Shown here piece after piece: positions 10,474 through 20,675 of a stretch of 64,000 nt of DNA. The position numbers and the translations under genes were made by a program. Numbering within the stretch: position 1 is the first letter of the stretch; each line of letters starts with the position of its first letter. Under the pieces are notes generated by a model. That model saw only the letters and a list, made by a program, of their open reading frames with translations. It had not been told where the DNA came from and ran no database searches. The stretch spans positions 124,001-188,000 of the forward strand of contig NZ_WFLK01000007.1 of the NCBI RefSeq assembly GCF_009208565.1, read 5' to 3'. Origin of the DNA: Janthinobacterium aquaticum (GTDB lineage: Bacteria; Pseudomonadota; Gammaproteobacteria; Burkholderiales; Burkholderiaceae_D).

Positions 10474-11765
10474 TAGCGGCTCTCCCGTTCACGCGAAACA
10501 CTGCGTTCGCGGCGCGTATTGACTTCAACTGTAGGCATGGCATCCTGTGGCAAAACGGTGTTGGCTGCCGGTGCGGCCGATGTGCGGGCAGCAGCGTCGG
10601 TAGCGGCAGTCTGGGCGATCAGCTTGTCGAGCGGCAGATACAGCAGATTGCTGCCCGTCTTGGCGTCAACCATCACCTTGCTGGCACTGGTAAATACCTG
10701 CTGCATAGTGTCCAGATACATGCGGTCACGCGTCACGCCTGGCGCCTTCTGGTACTCGACCAGCACCTGCTTGAAGCGCGACGCATTACCTTCGGCGTTC
10801 TCGGTCACCATCGCCTTGTACGCTTCGGCTTCTTCCAGCAAACGGAAGGCGGCGCCGCGCGCTTTCGGAATCACGTCGTTGGCATAGGCCTGACCTTCAT
10901 TTTTCTGGCGCTCGCGGTCCTGGCCGGCTTTCACGGCATCGTCAAACGCGGCCTGCACCTGTTCCGGCGGCTGCACCGCCTGCATCGTCACGTTGGTAAT
11001 GACGGCGCCGACCTTGTAGCGATCGAGGATCTGCTGCATCAGCTGCTGCGTTTCATACGCGACTTTTTCACGGCCTTCGTACAGCACGAAGTCCATCTTG
11101 CTGCGGCCGACCACTTCGCGGATCGCCGTTTCGGCCACCTGGCGCAAGGTGTCTTCCTGGTCGCGGTTCTGGAACAGCCAGTCAACCGGGCTCTTCAAGG
11201 TGTACTGCACCGCAAACTGAATGTCGATAATGTTTTCATCGTCGGTCAGCATCAGCGATTCACCAGTCTGCTTGTTGCGCAGCGAATCGCGGTAACCGAC
11301 TTCCACCGTACGCACCTGCGACACATTGACCGTTTCGTCAGTCTGGAACGGATACGGCCAGCGCCAGTTGAAACCGGCTGGCGTGGTATGGCTGTATTTG
11401 CCGAACGTCAGCACCACGCCGTTCTGGCCCTCCTGCACGATAAAGGCGCCGCTGGCCAGCCAGATCAGCACGGCAATACCGCCCACTACACCAGCGGTAA
11501 TGCCGGCGCCCTTCATGTCGGGACGCTGGCCGCCGCCATTGCCGCCACCATTGTTGTTATTGCCGCCGTTGTCGGGACGGTTTTTCTGGCCGAAAAAGGC
11601 ATTCAGGCGCTGATTGAAATCGCGCCAGATCTGATCGAGGTCGGGAGGACCTTCGCCCGGCTTTTTGCCTTCTTGGGCTTTCTGGCCGTCATCCTTGCGA
11701 TTGCCCCAGCGGGGGTCGTTCAGGGACAACTTCAAGCCTGTTTTCTTGAGTAGGGAGACAAGCAT
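10473..11765 (-). CDS. hflK: HflK, FtsH protease modulator (SPFH protein)
   Basis: HflK partners HflC in the HflKC complex at the inner membrane. The 430-residue protein starts with a soluble, Gly/Asn-rich segment (PDNGGNNNNGGGNGGG region, about residues 62-80), then one transmembrane helix (GVVGGIAVLIWLASGAFIV), the band 7 domain and a helical tail. The low-complexity N-terminus is usual for the family. The start lies 2 bp from the hflX stop and the end overlaps hflC, so hfl genes are tightly coupled. Confidence 0.96.
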   Translation of the reverse strand: MLVSLLKKTGLKLSLNDPRWGNRKDDGQKAQEGKKPGEGPPDLDQIWRDFNQRLNAFFGQKNRPDNGGNNNNGGGNGGGQRPDMKGAGITAGVVGGIAVLIWLASGAFIVQEGQNGVVLTFGKYSHTTPAGFNWRWPYPFQTDETVNVSQVRTVEVGYRDSLRNKQTGESLMLTDDENIIDIQFAVQYTLKSPVDWLFQNRDQEDTLRQVAETAIREVVGRSKMDFVLYEGREKVAYETQQLMQQILDRYKVGAVITNVTMQAVQPPEQVQAAFDDAVKAGQDRERQKNEGQAYANDVIPKARGAAFRLLEEAEAYKAMVTENAEGNASRFKQVLVEYQKAPGVTRDRMYLDTMQQVFTSASKVMVDAKTGSNLLYLPLDKLIAQTAATDAAARTSAAPAANTVLPQDAMPTVEVNTRRERSVSRERESR

Positions 11766-11767
11766 AA

Positions 11768-13018
11768 CTATCGTATTCCGACTTTGGAGTGGGTGGAAAA
11801 CCGGTCGTCCGCGCCGGGCTCTGTGGCCTGGTCGGGGGCGGCGCCATCGTGCTGGTCCTTCTGGTCCTGCTGATCGGCTGGCTCATCATCGGCCAGCCCA
11901 TCGTCTTGCTGCGTGTCGCCGCCACCCTGGTACAGGTGCGCCGAGCGCGGTGCATTTTTTGCCATCTCGACGATGGACTCGCGCAGCAGATCGAGGCCGC
12001 TGCCGGTGCGTGCACTGACAAACACGCGATTGATCACGCCTTCTTCGTCACGCTCGACCACCGGTTCCAGGCCAGCGGCGTCGATCTTGTTCCACACGAG
12101 AATTTGCGGAATATGATCGGCGCCGATCTCTTTCAGGACCAGGTTGACCTGCTCGATCTGCTCCATGCGCACCGGCGAGGCGGCGTCGACCACATGCAGC
12201 AGCAGGTCGGCATGGATGGTTTCTTCGAGCGTGGCGCGAAACGCCGCCACCAGTTGATGCGGCAATTCGCGCACGAAACCAACCGTGTCCGAGATCACCA
12301 CGTTGCCCACTTCCTGGCCCAGGTAGACCCGGCGCGAGGTGGTATCAAGCGTGGCGAACAGCTGGTCGGCGACATACACGCCGGCCTTGGTCACGGCATT
12401 GAACAGGGTCGACTTGCCAGCATTGGTATAGCCGACCAGCGAGACCGAGAACGTGTGATTGCGCCCACGTGCGCGGCGCTGGGTTTCGCGCTGCTTGTGC
12501 AGCTTTTCCAGCCGTGCGCGCAGCGCCTTGACGCGTTCGCCGATCAGCCGGCGGTCCGTTTCAAGCTGCGTCTCGCCGGGACCGCGCAAGCCGATACCGC
12601 CTTTTTGCCGCTCAAGGTGAGTCCAGCCGCGAATCAGGCGCGTGGCCAGATGCTGCAGCTGGGCCAGCTCAACCTGCAGCTTGCCCTCGTGGCTCTTGGC
12701 GCGCTGCGCAAAGATATCGAGAATCAGGCTGGTACGGTCAAGCACGCGCACATTGAGGCGCTTTTCCAGATTGCGCTGCTGGGCAGGCGAAAGGGCATGA
12801 TTGAAGATGACAATTTCCAGGCCATCGTTGACGACCGCGTCGCCAATTTCGTCAGCCTTGCCGCTGCCGACGAAATAGGCCGAGTCGGGACTCGAACGCT
12901 TGGCCGTGATGGTGGAAATCGGGTCCGCGCCAGCAGAGCGCGACAACAGCATCAGCTCCTCCATGCTGGCGGCAAAATCGCTGTGACCGAAGTCAACGCC
13001 GACTAGTGCCGCGCGCAT
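11768..13018 (-). CDS. hflX: GTPase HflX
   Basis: HflX is a ribosome-associated GTPase that splits stalled or heat-damaged 70S ribosomes. The 416-residue protein has the HflX N-terminal domain, the Gly-rich linker GGIGLRGPGETQLETDRR, and the G domain with G1 GYTNAGKS, G3 DTVG and G4 NKID. About 50 residues after the G domain are highly acidic and Gln/Asp-rich (DDEPADQQDQKDQHDG), a tail that is longer than in the E. coli protein as I remember it. It lies between hfq and hflK, the standard order. Confidence 0.96.
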   Translation of the reverse strand: MRAALVGVDFGHSDFAASMEELMLLSRSAGADPISTITAKRSSPDSAYFVGSGKADEIGDAVVNDGLEIVIFNHALSPAQQRNLEKRLNVRVLDRTSLILDIFAQRAKSHEGKLQVELAQLQHLATRLIRGWTHLERQKGGIGLRGPGETQLETDRRLIGERVKALRARLEKLHKQRETQRRARGRNHTFSVSLVGYTNAGKSTLFNAVTKAGVYVADQLFATLDTTSRRVYLGQEVGNVVISDTVGFVRELPHQLVAAFRATLEETIHADLLLHVVDAASPVRMEQIEQVNLVLKEIGADHIPQILVWNKIDAAGLEPVVERDEEGVINRVFVSARTGSGLDLLRESIVEMAKNAPRSAHLYQGGGDTQQDDGLADDEPADQQDQKDQHDGAAPDQATEPGADDRFSTHSKVGIR

Positions 13019-13126
13019 GATGAAGGCAAACGTGTTGAGGCGCGCGCCGATGCCGGGGCATCAGCGCTGCTGGCGCGGGCGAAAGCGAAGAAGGGTGCAA
13101 GGCGCAGGGCCGTCAAGCTCAACGCT

Positions 13127-13363
13127 TTACTCCGCTTCGGATTCAATATTGAGATTGACGGCACGGGCCGGCACCACTGTCGAGATGGCGTGCTTGTACA
13201 CCATCTGCGTGACCGTATTGCGCAGCAATACGACGTATTGATCGAACGATTCGATATGGCCTTGCAGTTTGATGCCGTTGACCAGATAGATCGAGACAGG
13301 AACATGCTCTTTGCGTAATGCATTGAGGAATGGGTCTTGTAACAGTTGCCCTTTGTTGCTCAT
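13127..13363 (-). CDS. hfq: RNA chaperone Hfq
   Basis: A 78-residue Sm-like protein that forms a hexamer and pairs small RNAs with mRNAs. Sm1 ([20 protein letters not shown]) and Sm2 (the [10 protein letters not shown] region) are complete, and [11 protein letters not shown] carries the proximal uridine-binding residues. I chose ATG 13363 (MSNKGQLL), which has a clear GGAG ribosome site; the upstream frame to 13507 is not Hfq-like. The C-terminal tail is short and ends in acidic residues (NIESEAE), as in other betaproteobacteria. The gap of 108 bp to hflX shows no terminator with a T-run. Confidence 0.98.
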   Translation of the reverse strand: MSNKGQLLQDPFLNALRKEHVPVSIYLVNGIKLQGHIESFDQYVVLLRNTVTQMVYKHAISTVVPARAVNLNIESEAE

Positions 13364-13553
13364 AACAGCTCCGTTTGTTGATGTTGTTGTGTAAGAATTG
13401 GAGGCGACGCGCTTGATTTCAAGTGCCCATGCAACATTCTTCTCAAGACAGAATGTTGTTATAGCTACTGTAACCTGTTTTCGCGCTCGCTGTCGCGCAA
13501 CGCGCATTAACGATTTATTATAACTGTGCGCTATCCCATATTACATGGCTACC

Positions 13554-13578
13554 GGCGCCGCATTATGATGGCGGCGCC
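13554..13578 (-). other. GC-rich hairpin in the der-hfq gap
   Basis: GGCGCCGC (13554-13561) and GCGGCGCC (13571-13578) form a perfect 8 bp stem with a 9-base loop, 30 bp past the der stop. No T-run follows on the minus strand, so it may stabilise the der mRNA end or act as a weak or factor-assisted terminator before the hfq promoter region (13364-13550). Confidence 0.5.
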
Positions 13579-13607
13579 TTAATTGCAGCTTAATATAACA
13601 ATGTGAT

Positions 13608-14954
13608 TTACTTGCTCGGCGTTCTGGCAAATGGATTTTTACCGGTGCGCAGTTCAATGCGCAATGGCGTGCCGACCAGCGAGAAGGTATCGCGGAAATG
13701 CTTTTCAAGATAACGCTTGTAGGGCTCACCCACGGCGTCAAGTGCATTGCCGTGAATAACGATCACCGGCGGATTCATGCCGCCCTGATGCGCATAGCGC
13801 AGCTTCGGACGGATCGAACCCTTGCGGCGCGGCTCCTGCTTTTCCACCGCTTCGATCAATGCACGCGTCAGTTTTGGCGTGGACAGGTCGCACATGGCGG
13901 CCGCATAGGCCGCATTAAGCGACTTCATCAAGGGACCGATGCCGGTGCCTTTCAAAGCCGAAATAAAGTGCATGTTGGCAAACGAGAGGAAATCGAGCTT
14001 GCGGTCGAGATCGATCTTGATTTCATCGCGTTCATGCGATTGCAGGCCGTCCCATTTATTGACGGCGACCACCAGCGCGCGGCCCGATTCGAGAATAAAG
14101 CCGGCAATATGCGCATCCTGCTCGGAAATATCCTGCTGCGCGTCGAGCAGCAAAATCACCACATTGGCTTCGGAAATCGACTGCAGCGTCTTGACCACCG
14201 AGAATTTCTCGATCGCTTCAAACACCTTGCCGCGGCGGCGGATACCGGCCGTGTCGATCAGCGTATATTGCTGGCCGTCGCGCTCGAACGGAATCTCGAT
14301 CGAGTCGCGCGTGGTGCCCGGCATGTCGAAGGCGATCACGCGCTCTTCGCCCAGCAGGGTATTGACCAGCGTCGACTTGCCCACGTTGGGGCGGCCGACC
14401 AGCGCGATGCGGATGCCGCGATCGGTTTTTTCCAGCTCTTCCGGCTCTTCCGGACGCTGGGCAAACGCGGTATCGAGCATCACTTCGACCAGGTCGGCCA
14501 CGCCGTCGCCATGCGCCGACGAGATCGCGTACGGATCGCCCATGCCCAGCTCGTAGAAGTCCGACACCACGGCCGTGTAGCGCATGCCTTCGCTCTTGTT
14601 GACCACCAGCATGACCGGACGGCCGCTCTTGCGCAGGAAGTCGGTGATGGTCTTGTCATGCGGCGTCAGGCCCTGGCGGCCGTCGACGATGAACACCACC
14701 ACATCGGCCTCGGCCACGGCCTGCTTGGTCTGCAGTGCCATCTGGTGCATGATGCCTTCCTTGGCCACGGGTTCGAAACCACCCGTATCGATGACCAGGA
14801 AGGGACGTTCGCCGACACGACCTTCGCCATAGTGACGATCGCGCGTCAACCCAGGCAAATCGGCCACCAGCGCATCGCGCGAGCGGGTCAGACGATTGAA
14901 TAAAGTCGATTTCCCAACATTGGGTCGACCTACTAGTGCTATTACCGGCTTCAT
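13608..14954 (-). CDS. der: GTPase Der (EngA), ribosome assembly
   Basis: Der is an essential GTPase for 50S subunit maturation. The 448-residue protein has two tandem G domains, each with GRPNVGKST (near residues 8 and 186), matching [10 protein letters not shown] and DMPGTTRDS switch regions and NKSEG / NKWDG base-recognition motifs, then the KH-like C-terminal domain with [18 protein letters not shown]. The start ATG at 14954 is the canonical MKPVIALVG. It is 4 bp downstream of bamB, so the two are co-transcribed, as is usual in this lineage. Confidence 0.98.
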   Translation of the reverse strand: MKPVIALVGRPNVGKSTLFNRLTRSRDALVADLPGLTRDRHYGEGRVGERPFLVIDTGGFEPVAKEGIMHQMALQTKQAVAEADVVVFIVDGRQGLTPHDKTITDFLRKSGRPVMLVVNKSEGMRYTAVVSDFYELGMGDPYAISSAHGDGVADLVEVMLDTAFAQRPEEPEELEKTDRGIRIALVGRPNVGKSTLVNTLLGEERVIAFDMPGTTRDSIEIPFERDGQQYTLIDTAGIRRRGKVFEAIEKFSVVKTLQSISEANVVILLLDAQQDISEQDAHIAGFILESGRALVVAVNKWDGLQSHERDEIKIDLDRKLDFLSFANMHFISALKGTGIGPLMKSLNAAYAAAMCDLSTPKLTRALIEAVEKQEPRRKGSIRPKLRYAHQGGMNPPVIVIHGNALDAVGEPYKRYLEKHFRDTFSLVGTPLRIELRTGKNPFARTPSK

Positions 14955-14958
14955 TGTA

Positions 14959-16104
14959 TTACTCGACTGCCAAGGCAGTCACTGTCCCTGATTGGGTTTG
15001 AAAAATCAAATTCGAACCTGCCACCACCGGCACCGACACAATCGGGCTGCCGTCGGTGCTGACCCGACCTAATAATGCGCCATCTTCCCGCGACAGGAAG
15101 TGGATATAACCTTGATAGTCGCCGACCGCCACGCTGCGACCATACGAGGCCGGCGTGGACAGGCGACGACGCGCCAGCGTGTCATTCTTCCACGCGCCCT
15201 GGCCGCCGTCGCGGGCAAACGCCAGCACGGAACCCTGGTCGTCGGCGGCAAACACGAAACGCTGGTCAACTGCCACGCCCACGTCCGTCGAGATCGGCTT
15301 GGTCCAGCGCGGCACGCCGGTGGCGGCGTCGAAGCAGCCGGCCTTGCCCTGGTACGTTGCGGCGCACACTTCGCTCTCAAACACCACCGGCGTGCCGGCG
15401 ATATCGGAGACGCGCTCCAGTTCGGTTGCGCCGCGCGGCTCGCTGACCACTACTTCCCAGCGTACCACACCGGTGGCCGCTGTCAGCGCCAGCAATTTGC
15501 CGCCTGGCTGGGCCACATAGATATTGGCGCCGCCAGCGACCATGCCCGGCGCATTGCGCAAGGTCAAAGCCGGCGTGGCGCGCTGCACCGTCCATTTGCG
15601 CTCGCCCGTTTTTGCGTCGTAGCCGACGATACGGTTGTCGATGCTGCGTACGGCAACGATGCCGTCAGCCACCACCGGCGCGCTCAGCACCTCGCTGGAC
15701 GCCTGGGCCTTCCACAGCGACTTGCCGTCAGCATCAAACGCCAGGATCTGGCCCTTTATGGCGCCGACTGCCACCACATTGCCATCCGTGCCCGGGCTCG
15801 ACGTAATGTCGGCGCCAGCCTTGATACGCCAGGTTTCCCGGCCCGTGGCCGCATCGATGCGCGCCAGCGCACCGTCGGCATTGACCACGTACAGGCTGGT
15901 GCCCGACAGCGCCGGCGAAAACGCATACACGCCGCCTTTGCCAATCGAATACTTCCATGCATCGCGCACTGCCATGCTCGATTTTAACTCGACCAGCTTG
16001 GCCGGCTCGGTTTTCGGATCTTTCGAGGCAAACGGATTCCAGGACGAGCAACCGGCCATCAGGGCCAGCAGGCTTGCAGCAAGCAGTTTTTCAGTGATGC
16101 GCAT
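14959..16104 (-). CDS. bamB: Outer membrane assembly lipoprotein BamB
   Basis: BamB is the beta-propeller lipoprotein of the BAM complex, which inserts beta-barrel proteins in the outer membrane. The 381-residue precursor has a lipoprotein signal ending in LMAGC (Cys19). The mature part repeats PQQ-like propeller blades, for example [33 protein letters not shown] and [11 protein letters not shown]. Placement between the YfgM-like gene and der is the same as in many beta- and gammaproteobacteria. No break or odd residue is seen. Confidence 0.96.
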   Translation of the reverse strand: MRITEKLLAASLLALMAGCSSWNPFASKDPKTEPAKLVELKSSMAVRDAWKYSIGKGGVYAFSPALSGTSLYVVNADGALARIDAATGRETWRIKAGADITSSPGTDGNVVAVGAIKGQILAFDADGKSLWKAQASSEVLSAPVVADGIVAVRSIDNRIVGYDAKTGERKWTVQRATPALTLRNAPGMVAGGANIYVAQPGGKLLALTAATGVVRWEVVVSEPRGATELERVSDIAGTPVVFESEVCAATYQGKAGCFDAATGVPRWTKPISTDVGVAVDQRFVFAADDQGSVLAFARDGGQGAWKNDTLARRRLSTPASYGRSVAVGDYQGYIHFLSREDGALLGRVSTDGSPIVSVPVVAGSNLIFQTQSGTVTALAVE

Positions 16105-16184
16105 ATGTGTTATCCAACCTTTGTTGTACTTGTCAGTGTAAGGCAGGCGGCAGCCGGTGCCGCGCAGCAGAACTAGCCTGCCGC

Positions 16185-16850
16185 TCAGGCAGCGGCCGCT
16201 TCAGCCTTTTTCTCTTCGGGCACGCTGCCACCGATTGCTTCGAGCTTGACCTGGATCAGCTGGCGGCCCGGATTGTCTTTCGAGGTGGCATTCCATGCCG
16301 CCAGGTACGCAGTGCGTGCATCGGCCAGCTTGTTTTGCGCGACCAGCACATCGCCCTTGCGGTCGGCCACGGCGCCGGCAAACTGCGCCACGGTGTCGCC
16401 GGACAATACTTTCAGCGCTTCATCGTAGGCTTTTTCATCGAGCAGCACGCCAGCCAGGCGCAGCTTGGCAATCGCCTTGTATTCTTCGCTGCCATGTTCC
16501 GCCACCCATTGCAGCTGGGCCTTGGCCGTTTTCAGGTCCTTGGCGTCGAACGCCGCCTTGGCGGCAGCCAGGCCGCTCATCTGCGCGTAGGCGGTGCCGC
16601 CAAAGCGCGACTGCATGTCGCCGGCAGCGCGCTGGATCTTGGCCGCATCCTTGGCGGCAATCGCGCCTTGCAGCTCCTCATACAGCTGGCCTGCCTGCGC
16701 AGCCTGGTTGCGCTGGTAGTACTGCCAGCCGGCCCAGCCGCTGTAGCCTGCCAGCGCCACGATCAGGACCCAGGAGGTCAGATTGCCGTGACGTTGCCAC
16801 CAGGCCTTGAGGGTTGCCAGTTGTTCTTGTTCTTCGTGATCGTATGCCAT
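16185..16850 (-). CDS. YfgM-like tetratricopeptide membrane protein
   Basis: A 221-residue single-pass inner-membrane protein with a short cytoplasmic N-terminus (MAYDHEEQEQLATLKAWW), a transmembrane helix at about residues 24-42 and a periplasmic helical-repeat domain of the YfgM/ancillary SecYEG subunit family. In E. coli, YfgM associates with the Sec translocon and PpiD and helps periplasmic chaperone handover. The C-terminus is Ala/Glu-rich (VPEEKKAEAAAA). The gene lies between hisS and bamB, the conserved position. Confidence 0.92.
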   Translation of the reverse strand: MAYDHEEQEQLATLKAWWQRHGNLTSWVLIVALAGYSGWAGWQYYQRNQAAQAGQLYEELQGAIAAKDAAKIQRAAGDMQSRFGGTAYAQMSGLAAAKAAFDAKDLKTAKAQLQWVAEHGSEEYKAIAKLRLAGVLLDEKAYDEALKVLSGDTVAQFAGAVADRKGDVLVAQNKLADARTAYLAAWNATSKDNPGRQLIQVKLEAIGGSVPEEKKAEAAAA

Positions 16851-16903
16851 GAGAGTTCAGTTTGAAAGGTGTTGATCGAAAATGCCTGCTGCTGCCATCA
16901 ATA

Positions 16904-18265
16904 TCAATGATGGTGGTGCACGTGGCCGTCGGCGCCGTGGTCGTGACCGCAATCGTGGGCGCCGATAATCTGGTCGACCAGGTAATCGACCACCTCGTCG
17001 AACGGCACCGTATTTTGCTGCGCGCCGCCTTCGGCATCGCGCAGCGCCTTGACGTTGGCGACATGATTGGCCACTTCGTCGTCGCCGAGGATCACGGCAA
17101 ACGAAGCGCCGCTGGCATCAGCCTTTTTCATCTGCGCCTTGAAGGCGCCGCCGCCATTGCTGGCCGCGCAATGCAAGACCACGTCCAGGCCGGCGTCACG
17201 GATGCGCTCGGCCAGCACGAAAGCCTGCAGGCCGGCCTGCTCGCCCTGATGCACCAGGTAGACGTCGCACTGGGCTGGCGCCACCGGCTCGCCCGCTTCC
17301 TTCATCAGCAGCACCAGGCGTTCGATGCCCATGCCAAAGCCAACCGCCGGGGTCGACTTGCCGCCAAACATTTCCACCATGCCGTCATAACGGCCGCCGG
17401 CGCAGACCGTGCCTTGCGCGCCCAGCTTGTCGCTGACCCACTCGAACACGGTGCGATTGTAATAGTCGAGGCCGCGCACCAGGCGCGGGTTGATGGTAAA
17501 TGGAATATTGTTGTGATTCAAGATCTTCTGCAGGCCATGGAAATGCGCCAGCGATTCTTCGCCCAGGTATTCCAGCAGCTTCGGCGCATTGTTCACCAGT
17601 TCCTGCATGGCCGGATTCTTGGTATCTAAAATGCGCAGCGGATTGCTGTGCAGGCGGCGCTTGGCTTCTTCGTCAAGCAGCTCGCTGTGGCTTTCCAGGT
17701 AAGCGATCAGGTCGGCGCGGTGGCGCAGGCGCTCGCCGGCGTCGCCGATCGAATTGAGTTCCAGGCGGATGTCTTCCAGGCCCAGATCGTCCCACAGGCG
17801 GCGGCACAGCATGATCAGCTCGGCATCGATATCGGGTCCGGTAAAGCCGATCGCTTCCACGCCGAACTGGTGGAACTGGCGATAGCGGCCTTTTTGCGGG
17901 CGCTCGTGGCGGAACATCTGGCCCTTGTACCACAGGCGTTTCGGGCCTTCGTACACCAGATTGTGCTCGACCACGGCGCGCACCACGCCGGCCGTGCCTT
18001 CAGGGCGCAGCGTCAGGTTGTCGCCGTTCATCGAGTCGGTAAACGAATACATTTCCTTTTCCACGATGTCGGTCACGGCGCCGATGGCGCGTGCAAACAG
18101 CTTGGTTTCTTCCACGATCGGGGTGCGGATCTGCTGGAAGCCATAGCTCTGCAGCACCGACTGGGCGGTGTTTTCAAACAATTCCCACAGCGGCGCGTCG
18201 GCGGGCAGCACATCGTTCATGCCTTTGACGCCGGTGATTTTTTCTGCTTTTTTATTTTCGGACAT
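16904..18265 (-). CDS. hisS: Histidyl-tRNA synthetase with His-rich tail
   Basis: HisRS charges tRNA-His. The 453-residue protein has the class II motifs, including [64 protein letters not shown] and GGRYDGMVE, then the anticodon-binding domain. The last 17 residues, after DQIIGA, contain eight histidines and a cysteine and end in HHHH; this tail is absent from the E. coli enzyme as I recall it. A REP element lies 28 bp upstream of the start. The gene sits between ispG and the YfgM-like gene. Confidence 0.97.
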   Translation of the reverse strand: MSENKKAEKITGVKGMNDVLPADAPLWELFENTAQSVLQSYGFQQIRTPIVEETKLFARAIGAVTDIVEKEMYSFTDSMNGDNLTLRPEGTAGVVRAVVEHNLVYEGPKRLWYKGQMFRHERPQKGRYRQFHQFGVEAIGFTGPDIDAELIMLCRRLWDDLGLEDIRLELNSIGDAGERLRHRADLIAYLESHSELLDEEAKRRLHSNPLRILDTKNPAMQELVNNAPKLLEYLGEESLAHFHGLQKILNHNNIPFTINPRLVRGLDYYNRTVFEWVSDKLGAQGTVCAGGRYDGMVEMFGGKSTPAVGFGMGIERLVLLMKEAGEPVAPAQCDVYLVHQGEQAGLQAFVLAERIRDAGLDVVLHCAASNGGGAFKAQMKKADASGASFAVILGDDEVANHVANVKALRDAEGGAQQNTVPFDEVVDYLVDQIIGAHDCGHDHGADGHVHHHH

Positions 18266-18292
18266 AATGTTTTTCTTTTCTTTAACTGTGGT

Positions 18293-18326
18293 GTCGGATT
18301 ACGCGCGGAGCGCTAATCCGACCTAC
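18293..18326. repeat. Single REP element between ispG and hisS
   Basis: GTCGGATTA (18293-18301) and TAATCCGAC (18314-18322) flank a short GC core, followed by CTACC. It is in the minus orientation and its TAG supplies the ispG stop codon (18325-18323). It is one of only two REP loci in this window between genes running in the same direction. Confidence 0.88.
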
Positions 18327-19612
18327 CCGACCACCCCGACCGCTCCAGCCAACGCTGCGGTGCCGTAATGGGTTTTAACATAGTTCAGGACGATGTCCTG
18401 GAATTCCTCGACGATGCGCTCGCCGCGCAGGGTGACGACTTTTTCGCCATCGACAAATACCGGTGCGGCTGGCGATTCGCCGGTGCCGGGCAGGCTGATG
18501 CCGATATTGGCGTGCTTCGATTCGCCGGGACCGTTGACGATGCAGCCCATCACGGCCACGTTCATCGCTTCGACGCCGGGATACGATTTTTTCCATTCCG
18601 GCATCTGCTCGCGCAGATAGGTCTGGATATTGTCGGCCAGTTCCTGGAACGTGGTCGAGGTGGTGCGGCCGCATCCCGGGCAGGCAATCACCATCGGCGC
18701 AAACTTGCGCAGGCCCATGGTCTGCAGAATTTCCTGGCCGACGATCACTTCGCGCGTACGGTCGCCGCCCGGCTCGGGCGTCAGCGAAATGCGGATGGTG
18801 TCGCCGATGCCTTCCTGCAGCAGTACCGACAGCGCCGCCGTCGAGGCAACGATGCCCTTGCTGCCCATGCCCGCTTCGGTCAGGCCCAGGTGCAGCGGAT
18901 AGTCACAGCGCTTGCCCAGTTCGCGGTACACGGCGATCAGATCCTGCACGCCGGAGACTTTGCACGACAGGATGATCTTGTCGCGCGCCAGGCCCAGCTC
19001 TTCGGCACGCACGGCGTTTTCAATGGCCGACGTGACCAGCGCTTCGTACATCACCGCCTGCGCCGTCCACGGTTCGGCGCGGCCCGCGTTTTCATCCATG
19101 ATGCGCGCCAGCAGCGCCTGGTCCAGGCTACCCCAGTTCACGCCGATGCGCACCGGCTTGTCGTAGCGGCAGGCCGCCTCGATCATCTGGGCAAACTGCG
19201 TGTCACGCTTGGCACCCTTGCCCACATTGCCCGGATTGATGCGGTATTTCGACAGCGCACGCGCGCAATCAGGGTAATCGTTAAGCAGCGTATGGCCGTT
19301 GTAATGGAAGTCGCCCACCAGCGGCACATCGATATCCATCTTGTCGAGCTGTTCGCGGATATACGGCACGGCCGCAGCGCTTTCGGGCCGGTCGACCGTC
19401 AGGCGCACCATTTCGGAGCCGGCGCGCGCCAGTTCCTTGATCTGGATCGCAGTGGCAATCGCGTCGGCCGTATCGGTATTGGTCATCGACTGCACCACCA
19501 CCGGGGCGTTGCCGCCAACCCATATCTGGCGCTGGCCGTACTGCACCAGCACCTTGCGGCTGTCGCGCCGATCCGAGGGGCCGGAGGCAATTGCTGTATT
19601 CGAGGAAGCCAT
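18323..19612 (-). CDS. ispG: 4-hydroxy-3-methylbut-2-enyl diphosphate synthase (flavodoxin)
   Basis: IspG reduces MEcPP to HMBPP in the MEP isoprenoid pathway using a [4Fe-4S] cluster. The 429-residue protein has the TIM-barrel N-terminal part ([19 protein letters not shown]-type start, shown here as [19 protein letters not shown]) and the cluster ligands in CPGCGRT and the later GCIVNGPGE. An insertion between the two is normal for bacterial IspG. I chose ATG 19612 (MASSNTA); the longer frame opens with TTG. The last codon before the stop runs into the REP element, which provides TAG. Confidence 0.97.
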   Translation of the reverse strand: MASSNTAIASGPSDRRDSRKVLVQYGQRQIWVGGNAPVVVQSMTNTDTADAIATAIQIKELARAGSEMVRLTVDRPESAAAVPYIREQLDKMDIDVPLVGDFHYNGHTLLNDYPDCARALSKYRINPGNVGKGAKRDTQFAQMIEAACRYDKPVRIGVNWGSLDQALLARIMDENAGRAEPWTAQAVMYEALVTSAIENAVRAEELGLARDKIILSCKVSGVQDLIAVYRELGKRCDYPLHLGLTEAGMGSKGIVASTAALSVLLQEGIGDTIRISLTPEPGGDRTREVIVGQEILQTMGLRKFAPMVIACPGCGRTTSTTFQELADNIQTYLREQMPEWKKSYPGVEAMNVAVMGCIVNGPGESKHANIGISLPGTGESPAAPVFVDGEKVVTLRGERIVEEFQDIVLNYVKTHYGTAALAGAVGVVG

Positions 19613-19648
19613 GTTCGTTGTCGTCTGTAAGAAAATAGTCAAACCGTG

Positions 19649-20662
19649 TTATTTGATGCTGACGCGGGCAATCGTGCCACCGGCCACCGTCGGCAGGTCG
19701 AGCTTTGCGCCGCGCAGGGTGGCTTGCACCACACCGGGCTTGCCGACCACCAGCGTGGCCGGACCGGTAATGTCGAATGTCTCGGTGCTGCCGGCCTTGA
19801 CCAGGCGCGAAATGAGCGGCGAGGCGTTTGGACGGCGAATTTCAACCCACGAATCCTGTTCCACTTTCAGCACCAGTGCGTTTGCACCTGCTGCTGCCGG
19901 GACTGCGGCCGGCGCTTCAGCTGCAACCGCAGCTGGCGCGGCAGCGGCTGTCGCTGTCACCGGTGCCGGCGTGGTAGCAGCCGCTGCTGGCGGTGTTGCC
20001 GGCGGCGCTGCTGGTGTCACTACCGAAGCTGCCGTCTGCGCGGCGCTGTCGCTGCCGGCTGGCGGCGGCACCGAAATTAACGGCACCGACGGCGTTTGCA
20101 CCGGTGCCAGTTCGCCCGGCTTGACCAGCGTGGTTTCGACCGGCGCCGTGACGCCGGTGTGTTCGGCCGGCTTGTCGGCATGCGCCAGCAGGTTCTCGGG
20201 TACATAGCCAAGCTTGTAGGCGCCAAAGGCCGCCACGGCCACGACCACCACCGCGCCGGCAATCCACACGGCCGGATTGCTTGAGCGCTGCGTCATCGAT
20301 GGAAATTTCGACTCCGAAAACGTGGTGCCGGACATTTCACGGCGCACCGGCGTTACTGCCTCCTGCGTCGGCGCCTGCGGCACTTCGATCATCGCCACCA
20401 GCGGCGCTGCGTCCAGCCGCAGCACCTTGGCGTAGGCGCGCACGAAACCACGCACCACGGCCAGATTCGGCAAGGCCGCCACGTCGCCCTCTTCCAGCGC
20501 CACCACCTGGCGCGGCGCCAGCTTGAGCTGTTCAGCCACCTGCCCCACCTGCCAGCCCAGCGTCTCACGCTGCGCCTTCAGTTGTGCGCCCGCCAGCGCA
20601 AGGTTGCCCTGCGGCTGCTGAGGTGCTTCTGCCCGAGGCGTTTCTGCCCGCTCTGAATTCAT
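19649..20662 (-). CDS. rodZ: RodZ-like cytoskeletal anchor protein
   Basis: RodZ links MreB filaments to the membrane and cell-wall machinery. The 337-residue protein has an N-terminal helix-turn-helix domain (LKAQRETLGWQVGQVAEQLK through AKVLRLD), a basic linker, one transmembrane helix (WIAGAVVVVAVAAFGAYKLGY), a long Pro/Ala/Thr-rich periplasmic region and a C-terminal DUF4115 beta domain (LKVEQDSWVEIRR to RVSIK). I chose ATG 20662, which has AGGGG five bases upstream; ATG 20683 overlaps the pilW end and is possible. Its position upstream of ispG is conserved. Confidence 0.92.
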   Translation of the reverse strand: MNSERAETPRAEAPQQPQGNLALAGAQLKAQRETLGWQVGQVAEQLKLAPRQVVALEEGDVAALPNLAVVRGFVRAYAKVLRLDAAPLVAMIEVPQAPTQEAVTPVRREMSGTTFSESKFPSMTQRSSNPAVWIAGAVVVVAVAAFGAYKLGYVPENLLAHADKPAEHTGVTAPVETTLVKPGELAPVQTPSVPLISVPPPAGSDSAAQTAASVVTPAAPPATPPAAAATTPAPVTATAAAAPAAVAAEAPAAVPAAAGANALVLKVEQDSWVEIRRPNASPLISRLVKAGSTETFDITGPATLVVGKPGVVQATLRGAKLDLPTVAGGTIARVSIK

Positions 20663-20675
20663 TGGTACCCCTGTC

